Of a stretch of DNA of 64,000 nt, positions 51,814 through 60,352 are shown one piece after another. A program made the translations under genes and the position numbers. Origin of the DNA: an uncultured Bacilli bacterium (GTDB taxonomy: Bacteria; Bacillota_I; Bacilli_A; RF39; UBA660); NCBI GenBank assembly GCA_910584165.1, contig CAJTZU010000004.1, positions 1 to 64,000 of the forward strand, given 5' to 3'. The notes under the pieces were generated by a model, which saw nothing but the letters and a program-made list of their open reading frames with translations, ran no database searches and had not been told where the DNA came from. How positions within the stretch are numbered: position 1 is the first letter of the stretch; each line of letters starts with the position of its first letter.

Positions 51814-52896
51814 CTAATCATCAGTTACTTCACTAAAGAACGCATATTCAGGAATAAAGTTTAACGGAATGCTCACATGTGCTTGCCCGAATCTTGACTT
51901 AGCAATATTTAAATTGACACACTCTTGATCAGGACCACCGAAGTTAATTGAATTATCACCAGCTGTTAATCTAATAAGAACATCAGCCATATACTCAATA
52001 TTTCCACTTTCTTTACTAAAACCAATGTCATACTCTGGACTTTCATTATAGTTGTTTACCTTTGTATAAGATGATCTATTAGTTGAAGTGATTACAATGA
52101 CAGGTACCTTATAAACATAGCTAAGTTTCTTCAACTGCTCAATTATCTTATCCATCTCAATTCTCTTATCAAAAGATCTTAAGAAAACATCTCCATCGTT
52201 TTCATCTTTATAAGTAGACACAGGTTTATTTTGAAGCATTTGTAAGAAATCAATCACTACAACAGGATTATCCTTATAATACTTTATTGTGTTTTTAATA
52301 GCCATCTCAACCGACTCAATATAACAAACACTATTATCTATTTTGCCTAAAGCATCAGTATGTATTGATAAAATGTTGATATACTTATCAATTGAAGTAG
52401 TATAAGTATTATAAACCTCCAATACCTTTTCCTTAAGTTTTTCATCTTCTACAAGTAGTTTAGAATTAGATAAGTCATTTATTGTCATATTATCTAGATC
52501 AGAAAATCTATAAGACGTATTAGCCATAAGTCTTATTGCAGTTTGAATATCTGACATATCTAAACTAAAAAACAAGCTAGTCTTCTTATTGGTTGCTAAA
52601 TTAGCTAGAATATGTAACATCAAAGAAGTCTTACCCATACCAGGATTAGCACCTATAACATATAATCCATTTTTGAGACCACCACCAAGAGCATCATCCA
52701 AAGAACTAATACCTGTAGGAATCACAATTTCTCCATAGTTCTTATTCTTAGCATTCATCAAATAATCCCCGATAATATCTCTTTTAGGCCTCTTAATGCT
52801 CTTAGATAGAAACTTACTAGCAGTAAGGTCAAAACCTTCCTCATAAATTTCATTAACTGTCAAAGTGTTGCCATTTACATCGTTAATTCTAAACAT
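51814..52896 (-). CDS. DnaB-like replicative helicase, C-terminal domain type
   Basis: 360 residues. IPTGISSLDDALGGGLKNGLY-type linker (split around residue 65), Walker A IGANPGMGKTSLMLHI near 83, SLDMSD (DnaB motif II neighbourhood), VVIDFLQMLQ (Walker B), VPVIVITSTNRSS and IEYMADVLIRL. The N-terminal DnaB primase-interaction domain is absent. This suggests the element can replicate when excised, or uses host polymerase. It is preceded by a 27-codon coupled reading frame. Confidence 0.82.
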   Translation of the reverse strand: MFRINDVNGNTLTVNEIYEEGFDLTASKFLSKSIKRPKRDIIGDYLMNAKNKNYGEIVIPTGISSLDDALGGGLKNGLYVIGANPGMGKTSLMLHILANLATNKKTSLFFSLDMSDIQTAIRLMANTSYRFSDLDNMTINDLSNSKLLVEDEKLKEKVLEVYNTYTTSIDKYINILSIHTDALGKIDNSVCYIESVEMAIKNTIKYYKDNPVVVIDFLQMLQNKPVSTYKDENDGDVFLRSFDKRIEMDKIIEQLKKLSYVYKVPVIVITSTNRSSYTKVNNYNESPEYDIGFSKESGNIEYMADVLIRLTAGDNSINFGGPDQECVNLNIAKSRFGQAHVSIPLNFIPEYAFFSEVTDD

Positions 52897-52972
52897 AAAT
52901 ATCTTCCTCCTTCATAACGATTTTGTTAATGACTTTCTTGTCATTTGTTTCCTTTTCCTTAATCATAAACAT
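52889..52972 (-). CDS. 27-residue leader reading frame coupled to the helicase gene
   Basis: ATG 52972 has AAGGAGGAATT directly upstream, a near-perfect ribosome-binding site. The frame encodes 27 Lys/Glu/Asn-rich residues (MFMIKEKETNDKKVINKIVM...) and stops 5 bases inside the helicase gene, whose start overlaps it. The helicase's own AAGGAGG lies within this frame. This is typical of a coupled leader peptide that sets helicase translation. Whether the peptide itself has a role is unknown. Confidence 0.5.
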   Translation of the reverse strand: MFMIKEKETNDKKVINKIVMKEEDIYV

Positions 52973-53112
52973 AATTCCTCCTTACCTTGATTAAAAAATC
53001 GGTGAAGCGGCAACAAATAGTAAAAGGATGTTGCATTTGCCTCGATACTCGTTATATTTAGGAGTTCAAAAAAACAAAATCGCGCGGAATTCTTCTTCTG
53101 AAAGAAGTCGAT

Positions 53113-53200
53113 ATTAATCCCTCAACTTATGGTTAAATATTCTAAAGCCTAGACCTTAATTTGTCAAGAAACCCGCTTGAGGGTTTGTTGAGGGCTTAAT
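53113..53200. repeat. Nested inverted repeats between initiator-like and helicase genes
   Basis: Outer arms ATTAATCCCTCAAC (53113-53126) and GTTGAGGGCTTAAT (53187-53200) match at 13 of 14 positions; inside lies a smaller hairpin AAACCC-GCTTGA-GGGTTT (53169-53186). The 418-bp gap 52897-53314 otherwise holds only the leader frame and a terminator. A replication origin or a structured RNA are both possible. Confidence 0.55.
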
Positions 53201-53212
53201 ATCTAAAGATAT

Positions 53213-53246
53213 AGAAAAAAAGTTATCGAGAAATCTCGACAACTTT
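53213..53246 (-). terminator. Terminator of the initiator-like gene
   Basis: AAAGTT and TCGAGA (53219-53231) pair with TCTCGA and AACTTT (53234-53246) with one internal mismatch; seven U follow on the minus strand. Confidence 0.75.
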
Positions 53247-53314
53247 AGCAGTTAAAAAAGTAAAAAATCTACTTTAGAAATCTAAAAGTCTAAAACCCAA
53301 ATACAATAATATAC

Positions 53315-54559
53315 TTAAAACTTCAATATCAACGATATATTACCTGTAGTGATAAGATATCTTACTTGTGCTTGTTCAAATCCAAATTTACCAATTGAAA
53401 TAATATCATTGTAAAGTTCGTTTATCTGATCTTCAACTTCTCGTTTCTTAGTTGCTTTCCTAATATTAGCTAAATAATCTCGTAAATTAAGTTCTTTTCT
53501 TTGGACTTTAAATACAGCAGTAAATGACATATTATTTTCTAATAGATTATTCAAAACAGTAGTAATAGCTTCTAGAAGATTTAAAATACTATCCTTTGAA
53601 TTGGGTTCATTAGCAATCTGAAATAAATAAGTCTCTCGTTGTTGTTCTCGGTTGCGATATAAATATATTTCATCAGTTAAATCTCGTAAATCTTTATCAT
53701 ATTCTGTTAGAGCATTTTTGTTCCCAAGCTTCATCATATTGAAGCGATAATCCATTTTCTCAGCAATTACAAAGCTTAAATAATTGCAGCCAAGACTTTC
53801 TACTGGAAATCGATTAGATATCTGCTTTAGTTCAAATCTTAGTTTCATAAACTTATTAATTCTACAAATAATCCCTTTAATCTCAATAGCCTCACCATTA
53901 ATACCATTCTTATTCTTCTTCGGAAAATATAGTATACTAAGATCAACAATCTTTTCTTTCTTGCCAGTATTCAATTTGCACTGTTCTAGTTTCTTATTAT
54001 ATCTAGTCTTGCTAAAATCCCAATACACAACCTTGCTATTAAGCCGATTACAAGTATCTATTATTTTCTCCTTTAGTTTAATATTGTTAACTTTAGGGAA
54101 TATAAGTCTCAACGAATCGAAGGGAATAAAATAATAATCATCTGCAAAATTTTCTTTGTTGATTAATGAAATATAATAGTGATTGAGTAATTTAAGTAAC
54201 TTTCTTTCCTCTAAATTAAAAGTCGCATTAAACATCTCTATACCAAAAGATCCATTACCAGCTTCACCATAGGTTATCTCCTTTTGATAGATGCCATTAG
54301 AATGGTTTGTACATGTAAATGCCATATCAAACATCTCATAAGAAAATTTGTCACTAAAATCACTTAGGGTTCTTCCTAAATCAACATTGTGCTTATAAGC
54401 CAATTCTCGGGATAATTTCTTTAAATATTTTTGTATAGAATCATAAACTAACACTATATCAGCAGAACTACTTGAACTACTAATAGTAACATCTAAATCA
54501 TCATTAGGTAACAATTTAAAAATGCCTTGCTTCTGCATCTCTTTAAGAGTCTCTAACAT
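53315..54559 (-). CDS. Possible replication initiator, unrecognised
   Basis: 414 residues, soluble, alternating helices and strands, with two similar-sized halves. Segments such as NLEERKLLKLLNHYYISL and LKLRFELKQISNRFPVESLG could be winged helices. It lies upstream of the DnaB-like helicase on the same strand with a structured gap between them, the arrangement of Rep-type initiators. No family motif is certain, so function is inferred from position only. AGGAGG precedes the start. Confidence 0.5.
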   Translation of the reverse strand: MLETLKEMQKQGIFKLLPNDDLDVTISSSSSSADIVLVYDSIQKYLKKLSRELAYKHNVDLGRTLSDFSDKFSYEMFDMAFTCTNHSNGIYQKEITYGEAGNGSFGIEMFNATFNLEERKLLKLLNHYYISLINKENFADDYYFIPFDSLRLIFPKVNNIKLKEKIIDTCNRLNSKVVYWDFSKTRYNKKLEQCKLNTGKKEKIVDLSILYFPKKNKNGINGEAIEIKGIICRINKFMKLRFELKQISNRFPVESLGCNYLSFVIAEKMDYRFNMMKLGNKNALTEYDKDLRDLTDEIYLYRNREQQRETYLFQIANEPNSKDSILNLLEAITTVLNNLLENNMSFTAVFKVQRKELNLRDYLANIRKATKKREVEDQINELYNDIISIGKFGFEQAQVRYLITTGNISLILKF

Positions 54560-54668
54560 AATTATCCCTCCTAATTCAATTATAGCACAAAAAAAGAGGA
54601 AAAATATAGCCTACATGATAATCTAGGTTCAATTAATCCTCTAAAATTATTAACACATTATAACCAAA

Positions 54669-55268
54669 TTATGACGCCTTTAAAATCTTTAAGTAGCGAT
54701 AACCAGTATTACGAGCAATTTGGCATAATCTACAGAACTCTTTAAAATTAATCCTCTTTTCATTATACTCAATGTAATATTTAGCAACATCAGGGTTCTT
54801 CTTATAAATTCTATCCCTCGTTAACTTAGGTTGCCCACCAATGCGTCCCTCAGATCGAGCAGCAGCCAAACCATCGTTAACACTTTCAACTATCATCAAC
54901 CTCATTACTTCCGCCACCATTGATAACATCAATAACTGCCCCTGCATCAAAGCTGACAATGAACCGCGACAATCTACTTCAAAATCACCTAGAACAAACT
55001 TAATCTTCTTTTCCTTGGCAAATTCAATTAGTGACATGAAGTGCTTAAGCGATCTAGTAAGACGATCGATAGAAGAACAATAAATTGTATCTCCCTCTTT
55101 AACAATGCTTAACAATCTATCAAGTTCAGGTCTCTTATCCTTACTACCAGAGATATACTCCTTAAACATATTCTCCAGCTTAACTCCATGTTGCTCCCCA
55201 AACTTAATCTGACGTAACAAATTCTGCCTTTCCTCATTAGTACTACAGCGTCCATATAAGTAATCCAT
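54669..55268 (-). CDS. Serine resolvase/invertase
   Basis: About 199 residues. YGRCSTNEERQNLLRQI contains the nucleophile Ser (usual form YxRVST), DTIYCSSIDRLTRSLKH the conserved Arg pair, and GQLLMLSMVAEVMRLMIVESVNDGLAAARSEGRIGG the E helix and hinge of small serine recombinases. A C-terminal helix-turn-helix ends NTGYRYLKIL. Start ATG 55268 is placed by GGAGG 10 bases upstream. It may resolve dimers of the excised circle or invert DNA; possible sites lie in the adjacent 55287-55486 gap. Confidence 0.88.
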   Translation of the reverse strand: MDYLYGRCSTNEERQNLLRQIKFGEQHGVKLENMFKEYISGSKDKRPELDRLLSIVKEGDTIYCSSIDRLTRSLKHFMSLIEFAKEKKIKFVLGDFEVDCRGSLSALMQGQLLMLSMVAEVMRLMIVESVNDGLAAARSEGRIGGQPKLTRDRIYKKNPDVAKYYIEYNEKRINFKEFCRLCQIARNTGYRYLKILKAS

Positions 55269-55286
55269 AAAAATCATTCCTCCCAA

Positions 55287-55486
55287 GTTCCAAAAAACCT
55301 ACTTTGAATAAGTGGAACATTTTTACACTAAATTATGCCTTTAAAGCCAATAAATTGGTGGAAAAATAGAGTGCCCACTTAACAAATGTTTCTTGGAACA
55401 CTCCATTTATCACTTATATTGAAGTTAAAAGCAACTATATTTAAAGATTTAGGCAAAAGAAAAAGCAGATAGAAAATCAAATCTGC
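55287..55486. other. 200-bp gap with repeated AAGTG/CACTT half-sites, candidate res site
   Basis: AATAAGTG (55307-55314) and CACTTAT (55411-55417) face each other, with another CCACTT at 55375-55380 between them. Multiple inverted half-sites next to a resolvase gene are what a res site would look like; half-site spacing is not regular enough to be sure. The resolvase promoter must also lie here. Confidence 0.35.
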
Positions 55487-55489
55487 TTA
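55458..55489 (-). terminator. Terminator of the OB-fold protein gene
   Basis: AAGCAGAT (55464-55471) pairs with ATCTGCTT (55482-55489); U-rich sequence follows on the minus strand. Confidence 0.7.
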
Positions 55490-56464
55490 CTCAATAATAT
55501 CTAAAGTATCAGTTGAACCCTTAACTAGAACATCAGGCAATTCGTTAGAATAATCATTCTCATGGAATAAGGAATAAACCTTACCATCCTTAATAACAAC
55601 AATATCATCATTCTCTTCAACATAGCCAATATCATCTACGTCAAAAAATCTATGATAGTCTATAAATCCCTCACAAACCATACCAAATAGTCTTATATCT
55701 TTTTCAAATGTTAATGCTGCAATTACAAGAGGTGTAATAATTATTTTCTTATACTTATAATTATTGTTATTTATGCATTTGGTAGAATTACACACGCCAA
55801 CAACAGGAATAATAACATTATTATTAGTAATTGCAAATATTGCTCCACCATTTATAAAAGCTACTGCCTTTACATTTTCCAACATTTCCTTACCATTTAA
55901 TAATACTATACCATTATGTAATAAAATAATAACATCTTTATTACAAGAAAACTCAATATCTTTTACCTCAATAACAGATATACCCTTTAAATAATCGGTA
56001 TTATCATTAACAAAATCATATGCTTTATTTAAATTATAGTCATATAATTTTACAATATCGACACCAAACAACCTGATACTACTTAAATCTTGTAATGCAG
56101 TAATACAAAAAATCTTATTTCCTTTAATCTCATCTTGGAATGGTAGAGCCTCATCTAAAAAATCATCATCCAATAAAGAAACATTACCCCTAATTCTATA
56201 ATCAGTATTCATAACAATACCCTCTACAAATGATTTAAAATCATCATTTCTATTGCCAACAAATACTGCAGAAATATCTCCACTACAATCAACGATTTTC
56301 ACAAGAACGAACATAGTATCTTCAATCTCATATACTTTCATATCATGAAACTTTCCCTCAAGTGTAACATTCTTAACTTTGCCAATTAATCCATCAATAT
56401 GAGAAATAAATACGTTCTCTGGAATCGTGGTCTCTATCTTCCTAAAATTAATCTTCTTAGTCAC
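55487..56464 (-). CDS. OB-fold-like protein with PolC-type N-terminus
   Basis: 325 residues. The first 110 (GKVKNVTLEGKFHDMKVYEI, MFVLVKIVDCSGDISAVFVG, TDYRIRGNVSL) have the strand order of the OB domain at the start of Gram-positive PolC, suggesting single-stranded nucleic acid binding. The remaining 200 residues are repeating beta strands with V/I-N-G turns (ILLHNGIVLLNGKEM, AFINGGAIFAITNNNVI), like a propeller or RCC1-type fold. No polymerase or exonuclease motif is present. Function unknown; a single-strand-binding role in element replication is an inference. Confidence 0.5.
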   Translation of the reverse strand: MTKKINFRKIETTIPENVFISHIDGLIGKVKNVTLEGKFHDMKVYEIEDTMFVLVKIVDCSGDISAVFVGNRNDDFKSFVEGIVMNTDYRIRGNVSLLDDDFLDEALPFQDEIKGNKIFCITALQDLSSIRLFGVDIVKLYDYNLNKAYDFVNDNTDYLKGISVIEVKDIEFSCNKDVIILLHNGIVLLNGKEMLENVKAVAFINGGAIFAITNNNVIIPVVGVCNSTKCINNNNYKYKKIIITPLVIAALTFEKDIRLFGMVCEGFIDYHRFFDVDDIGYVEENDDIVVIKDGKVYSLFHENDYSNELPDVLVKGSTDTLDIIE

Positions 56465-56536
56465 ATTGGTAACCTCCTAACTATATTTCATTATACAAAT
56501 TATACCATAAATAATTATTATTACAGCCATACAATT

Positions 56537-56568
56537 GGTAAAAGAAGCAACTAGTTAAGTGCTTCTTT
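56537..56568 (-). terminator. Terminator of the Cys-rich membrane protein gene
   Basis: AAAGAAGCA (56541-56549) pairs with TGCTTCTTT (56560-56568). The minus-strand tail is only moderately U-rich. Confidence 0.55.
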
Positions 56569-56598
56569 CTCATTAATTAGACTTATATTAATACATCT

Positions 56599-57282
56599 TT
56601 AATCCTTAAGACAAGCTTGATCAGTTTCAGATCGTTCAGAACATTTTGGTAGGTCATCCTTTGGATCATGTTTACTAAGAACTTCTTTCTCATAAATAGA
56701 ATGATACATAGCTGTATCATCTACACAAGTTTTAGTATCTGAATCATAACTAAAACCACGTTCACAATCATTAATATGATTATATAACTCTCTATCCTTT
56801 GGATTCATACCAGGATATCCATGTGACTTATACCAAGCATCTTGAGCTTCATATGTTCTCGTACAAGCTCCTGCAGGTAAACCATCAATACCAAATGCAG
56901 CCTCCCAATCAGTCGAAACTGTTCCATCGCCATTATCTATAGTAGCATACTCAGCTAAATTATTTGGCCACCACATTTCACCTTCTTGACACTCCTGTGG
57001 CTCATAAAGGTGCTCATCCTGACATACACCATAGTAGTTCAAAAAGAAACCAACAGGACACCCATCTTCATTCAATTCGGGCTCTTGTTCTATGACCTCC
57101 GCCTCTTGATCGTCTGGTTTAACTTCTTCTTTAATATCTTTATTTGGCTTTGGTTCATCTTTGACGTTCAATAAGATAACAGGGGTAGCAACAGCACCAC
57201 TAATCACTACAATACTAACAATAATAGTTGCCGCAATATGTTGCTGAACCCAGCCTAATATAATCTTAAACATAACCATCAC
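56599..57282 (-). CDS. Cysteine-rich single-pass surface protein
   Basis: 227 residues: a short cytoplasmic head, one membrane segment (IAATIIVSIVVISGAVATPVILL), an acidic linker (EEVKPDDQEAEVIEQEPE), then an extracellular domain with ten cysteines (DGCPVG, YGVCQDE, PQECQEG, GACTRTY, NDCERGF, KTCVDD, KCSERSE, ACLKD). These occur in patterns typical of disulfide-stabilised or EGF/chitin-binding-like domains. Membrane exposure is clear; function unknown. The neighbour 57292 is another single-pass protein 9 bp upstream, so they may form one surface complex. Confidence 0.65.
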   Translation of the reverse strand: MMVMFKIILGWVQQHIAATIIVSIVVISGAVATPVILLNVKDEPKPNKDIKEEVKPDDQEAEVIEQEPELNEDGCPVGFFLNYYGVCQDEHLYEPQECQEGEMWWPNNLAEYATIDNGDGTVSTDWEAAFGIDGLPAGACTRTYEAQDAWYKSHGYPGMNPKDRELYNHINDCERGFSYDSDTKTCVDDTAMYHSIYEKEVLSKHDPKDDLPKCSERSETDQACLKD

Positions 57283-57291
57283 ACTTCTTTC

Positions 57292-58374
57292 TTATTCTAA
57301 ATCACATGGACCATTACCAGTTAAACAATTATTAATCATTTCTACTTCTTTACAATCTTTAATTACTCGCTCAGGTGTATATCTTTTAATCTTATTAGCA
57401 TCATTAGGATTTAAAAGATTAAAATCTTTCAAATCAACGTATTCATATGTACCAGCAAGTAAACATTCCTCATAAGAAGAACTTGAATTCTGATGTCCAA
57501 TTTTTCTCGATAAAACATTAGCTAATATCTCTTTATCTTCTATTTTAATACTACCTGTAGCAACATATTCATTATAATTAATGGAAATATATTCGGTATC
57601 ATCTTTCTTTGTGTGTTTTATTCTAAATTTATCAAGTGTATTGAAAAACTTATTGATTTGATTTTCCAATCCTACGTAATCTAAAACTAGTTGTTTTTCG
57701 TCAAAAATATTCGATATAAATTTCTCAGTAAAATAACATTCTAATTCTTCATTATTCATACTACAAGAATATACATCACCATAGTCACCATCTGCTTTTA
57801 ACTTATCCCATAGGGTAGTGTAATAACCCTCATTATTACTATTTTTTATACTCTCATTGTTCTTCAAATCAGCTAGCAATACCTCTTTATCTGCTACTGA
57901 AATATACTCAACAATAACATAATCCTTTTTCTCAATATATACATTTCCAGTTGCTCTAACTTTAACTCCATTAGAAGTATCAAAACCTTTTGACTTAGCT
58001 AAATCATATAAATAATCAATACTATCATCAATATTTTTACCTGCAATTTTGATTTCATTATAAATGGAAACACAGTCATCATTAAGGCATGCCACATCTT
58101 CTACAGTACCATCTTTAATAGTTAGAACAAGAAAAGGGTTAATCTCAATAAAAACATAATCTACCTTATCCTTTTGTATCTCATTAACTTCATCAGTCAT
58201 CTTCTGACTTCTAGTTTGATATAACTTCTGCTTAATAAAGCTATAGCTAAAGAATAGTATTATAACAATTATAATAACTAAAAGAACCTTTAATAAAATA
58301 TGCTTATTTTTCTTCTTTATAGGTTTAACAATATCCTGATCTACATCAATTTTTTTAATTTGTTTCTTACTCAT
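57292..58374 (-). CDS. Single-pass membrane protein, unknown function
   Basis: 360 residues. A basic cytoplasmic head (SKKQIKKIDVDQDIVKPIKKKNK), one membrane segment (ILLKVLLVIIIVIILFFSYSF), then a mixed extracellular domain with DYVFIEINPFLVLTIKDG and related strands, and paired cysteines (CLNDDC, YSCSMNNEELECY). KDGTVEDVACLNDDC resembles the anti-sigma factor-type RsgI/'I-N-P' segment of periplasmic RsgI domains, but no anti-sigma domain is visible. It lies 6 bp from the GIY-YIG-like gene. Confidence 0.6.
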   Translation of the reverse strand: MSKKQIKKIDVDQDIVKPIKKKNKHILLKVLLVIIIVIILFFSYSFIKQKLYQTRSQKMTDEVNEIQKDKVDYVFIEINPFLVLTIKDGTVEDVACLNDDCVSIYNEIKIAGKNIDDSIDYLYDLAKSKGFDTSNGVKVRATGNVYIEKKDYVIVEYISVADKEVLLADLKNNESIKNSNNEGYYTTLWDKLKADGDYGDVYSCSMNNEELECYFTEKFISNIFDEKQLVLDYVGLENQINKFFNTLDKFRIKHTKKDDTEYISINYNEYVATGSIKIEDKEILANVLSRKIGHQNSSSSYEECLLAGTYEYVDLKDFNLLNPNDANKIKRYTPERVIKDCKEVEMINNCLTGNGPCDLE

Positions 58375-58380
58375 AATTTA

Positions 58381-59025
58381 TCACCCCTTTAATAATTCTT
58401 GTAACTTATTTAGTAGTAAAGCTCTACTAGCTTTGCAAACACCAATATCTAACACTAAGCCATCACAAAATTCGACAAAATTTCCCGTTTCATAATGTGA
58501 TGAACAATGTGTTTTAAATTCTTCTACATCGCGCAAAAGTAGTAGCAACTCCTCAGGTAATTCATCATTGTACTTAGATAAAATTTTATCTCTAAGAGCT
58601 TCAAACACTGGCTTAGTTGTATCAACTTTAACTTCTTCTTTTAATACAAGAAAACCATAATCAGTAACACCATCTTCTATTAGTTCCACATATTGTTTAT
58701 GTTCATACAAAAGGTTATATAGTTCTTGGATACTAACATTATAATTGATATTGTATACCTCAATTCCTGCCAATTGATAATCATGAAAACAATCTTTAAC
58801 TAACTCATCAGCTATATCCATATTTTTTATTCGAAGAGCCGTAGCAATAGGTTTATAACTAGGGTAGTTTAGCATGCAATTGAAACCATGATATGGAGTG
58901 CGAACATGCTGACTCATCCTTTCCTTAAAATTGTCAGTTACACCTATCTTACAAAGATTCTTTGTACCACCCATTATACACGGATATACATAGATAAACC
59001 CCTCACCATTAGAAATTTTACTCAT
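58381..59025 (-). CDS. GIY-YIG/T5orf172-type protein
   Basis: 214 residues. The N-terminal 95 (GEGFIYVYPCIMGG, LCKIGVTDNFKERMSQHVRT, KNMDIADELVKDCFHDYQL) follow the T5orf172/Mug113 branch of the GIY-YIG nuclease fold: the YVYP strand, then K-I-G-x-T, R and later Glu. The C-terminal part is helical without clear motif. GIY-YIG proteins of this type occur in phages and elements, often with KilA-N or Bro domains. Nuclease function is not shown. Confidence 0.65.
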   Translation of the reverse strand: MSKISNGEGFIYVYPCIMGGTKNLCKIGVTDNFKERMSQHVRTPYHGFNCMLNYPSYKPIATALRIKNMDIADELVKDCFHDYQLAGIEVYNINYNVSIQELYNLLYEHKQYVELIEDGVTDYGFLVLKEEVKVDTTKPVFEALRDKILSKYNDELPEELLLLLRDVEEFKTHCSSHYETGNFVEFCDGLVLDIGVCKASRALLLNKLQELLKG

Positions 59026-59123
59026 AAAAACACCACCTCAAGAATATTATATCACAAAATAGTATGTGAACAATAGACCTTTTATAATAATTTTTATTGA
59101 TAGAATTAAATGAGGTGGAACAA

Positions 59124-59375
59124 ATGGATAAAATCGATGAGAACTACGCATACATTTTGTTAGCAAGAAACCTAAAGAAATATCGAAAAGAAGCTGGACT
59201 TACCCAAGAACAACTTTCCATAAAAAGTAGATATGCTCTAAGTTTCATAAAAAATCTTGAATCTAAATCAGTACATCAAACATGTAGCATTGGTACTGCC
59301 TATGGATTTGCAAAGGCATTGAACGTACCATTGTCTAAACTCTTTGAAGAAACAGAAGATGTAGAAAAACAATAA
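59124..59375 (+). CDS. XRE-family regulator
   Basis: 83 residues. LARNLKKYRKEAGLTQEQLSIKSR is a typical Cro/C1 helix-turn-helix, followed by FIKNLESKSVHQTCSIGTAYGFAKALNVPLSKLF. Start ATG 59124 follows GAGGTGG; the frame extends 27 bases upstream to a TTG without a site. It is the only plus-strand gene between the double-HTH gene and 61343, facing a run of minus-strand genes, so it is a candidate control gene of the element. Confidence 0.8.
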   Translation: MDKIDENYAYILLARNLKKYRKEAGLTQEQLSIKSRYALSFIKNLESKSVHQTCSIGTAYGFAKALNVPLSKLFEETEDVEKQ

Positions 59376-59389
59376 ATTGATAACATATA

Positions 59390-59419
59390 AATAGGACCAG
59401 TTGCAATAACTGATCCTAT
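59390..59419. terminator. Bidirectional terminator
   Basis: AATAGGA...CAGTT pairs with AACTG...TCCTATT around GCAAT; it lies between the 3' ends of the XRE gene and the minus-strand gene ending at 59416. Confidence 0.65.
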
Positions 59420-59739
59420 TTTCGTGTTGGTATCTCTTCAATCTCTAAATGAGTATCACTTGTTAATAAAAGGTTGTACTTATCTTTCAAAATTGCTTTA
59501 AGTCTCTCGATATCTTCAGTAGAACCAAATTTAATATCACATACACTATCAATTGCGGCGTTGAAAACACCACTCAGAGAACCTGCAAAAAGAACATCCA
59601 TCTTATATCCCATGGCAATATAAAAAGCCACATAATCATCAATAAAATTATCTCTTAAATACTCATCAAGTGCATTACCAAAAGGTATACTTATTTTGTC
59701 ATAATCTTCTTCGCTAATATCAAAATCAGATCGAATCAT
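59416..59739 (-). CDS. Small acidic protein, paralogue of its neighbour
   Basis: 107 residues, acidic, soluble. The order DISEEDYDKISIPFGNALDEYL, DDYVAFYIAMGYK, then a helix-rich end parallels the upstream gene (DITPEEHATIVEPFFEVCTEHL, PSFVCFFIVTGYR). The two overlap by 4 bp (ATGA) and are clearly a tandem pair of the same fold. No family recognised. Confidence 0.6.
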   Translation of the reverse strand: MIRSDFDISEEDYDKISIPFGNALDEYLRDNFIDDYVAFYIAMGYKMDVLFAGSLSGVFNAAIDSVCDIKFGSTEDIERLKAILKDKYNLLLTSDTHLEIEEIPTRK

Positions 59740-60062
59740 AATTTCCTCACTTCCTCAAAGTCTAAAGGATCCTCGTTTATTACTCTTAACTTATACCTAT
59801 TATACAATATTTTAATAACCTTTTCTTTAAGAGTTGCATAATCCTTACACTCAAAATTTAACATATCTAGTGCTGAACCGATAAAAATATCCAAAGGTGC
59901 TTGCCATAGTGCATTTCGCCTATAACCAGTTACAATGAAAAAACATACAAAACTTGGTGCTATCTTCTTTTCTAGGTGTTCAGTACATACTTCGAAAAAT
60001 GGTTCTACAATTGTAGCATGTTCTTCTGGTGTTATATCTTCGCCATCTTCAAATCTAAACAA
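59736..60062 (-). CDS. Small acidic protein, first of a tandem paralogous pair
   Basis: 108 residues with the same layout as its downstream neighbour: E-D-I-T-P-E-E helix, FFIVTGYRRNALW, then a long helix (YATLKEKVIKILYNRYKL). GGAGG is 6-8 bases upstream of the ATG. Function unknown; tandem duplication suggests two variants of one role, such as subunits or immunity-type proteins. Confidence 0.6.
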   Translation of the reverse strand: MFRFEDGEDITPEEHATIVEPFFEVCTEHLEKKIAPSFVCFFIVTGYRRNALWQAPLDIFIGSALDMLNFECKDYATLKEKVIKILYNRYKLRVINEDPLDFEEVRKL

Positions 60063-60303
60063 AATTCATTCCTCCATATCGTTGTCATTATAACTTAAAA
60101 ACTAAAAAATACATAGGTTTTATTACAATTATCAAAAATTTACATAAAACCATATGAAATATTGAATTGACAAAATCTTTCATTAGTTCTACTTGGGTAA
60201 CTTTTTGAAAAGTAAAAAACAACCCTAAAACAACTTCTAAGACACCTAATCATACAGATAGAACAATAGACTACCCATAGCAAAGAAGAACAAAATTCAG
60301 CAG

Positions 60304-60328
60304 TAAAAAACAACCTAGTACAGGTTGT
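60304..60328 (-). terminator. Terminator of the DUF4314 gene
   Basis: ACAACCT (60310-60316) pairs with AGGTTGT (60322-60328) around AGTAC, followed by six U on the minus strand. The 290-bp gap 60063-60352 otherwise shows nothing I can support. Confidence 0.8.
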
Positions 60329-60352
60329 CATAGAAAAGTTTTTTATAAGATA

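Noticed and set aside
60140..60331. A 63-codon frame on the minus strand, Cys- and Arg-rich
   Set aside because: It runs through the terminator of the DUF4314 gene, has no ribosome-binding site and no plausible protein composition. It is treated as chance.
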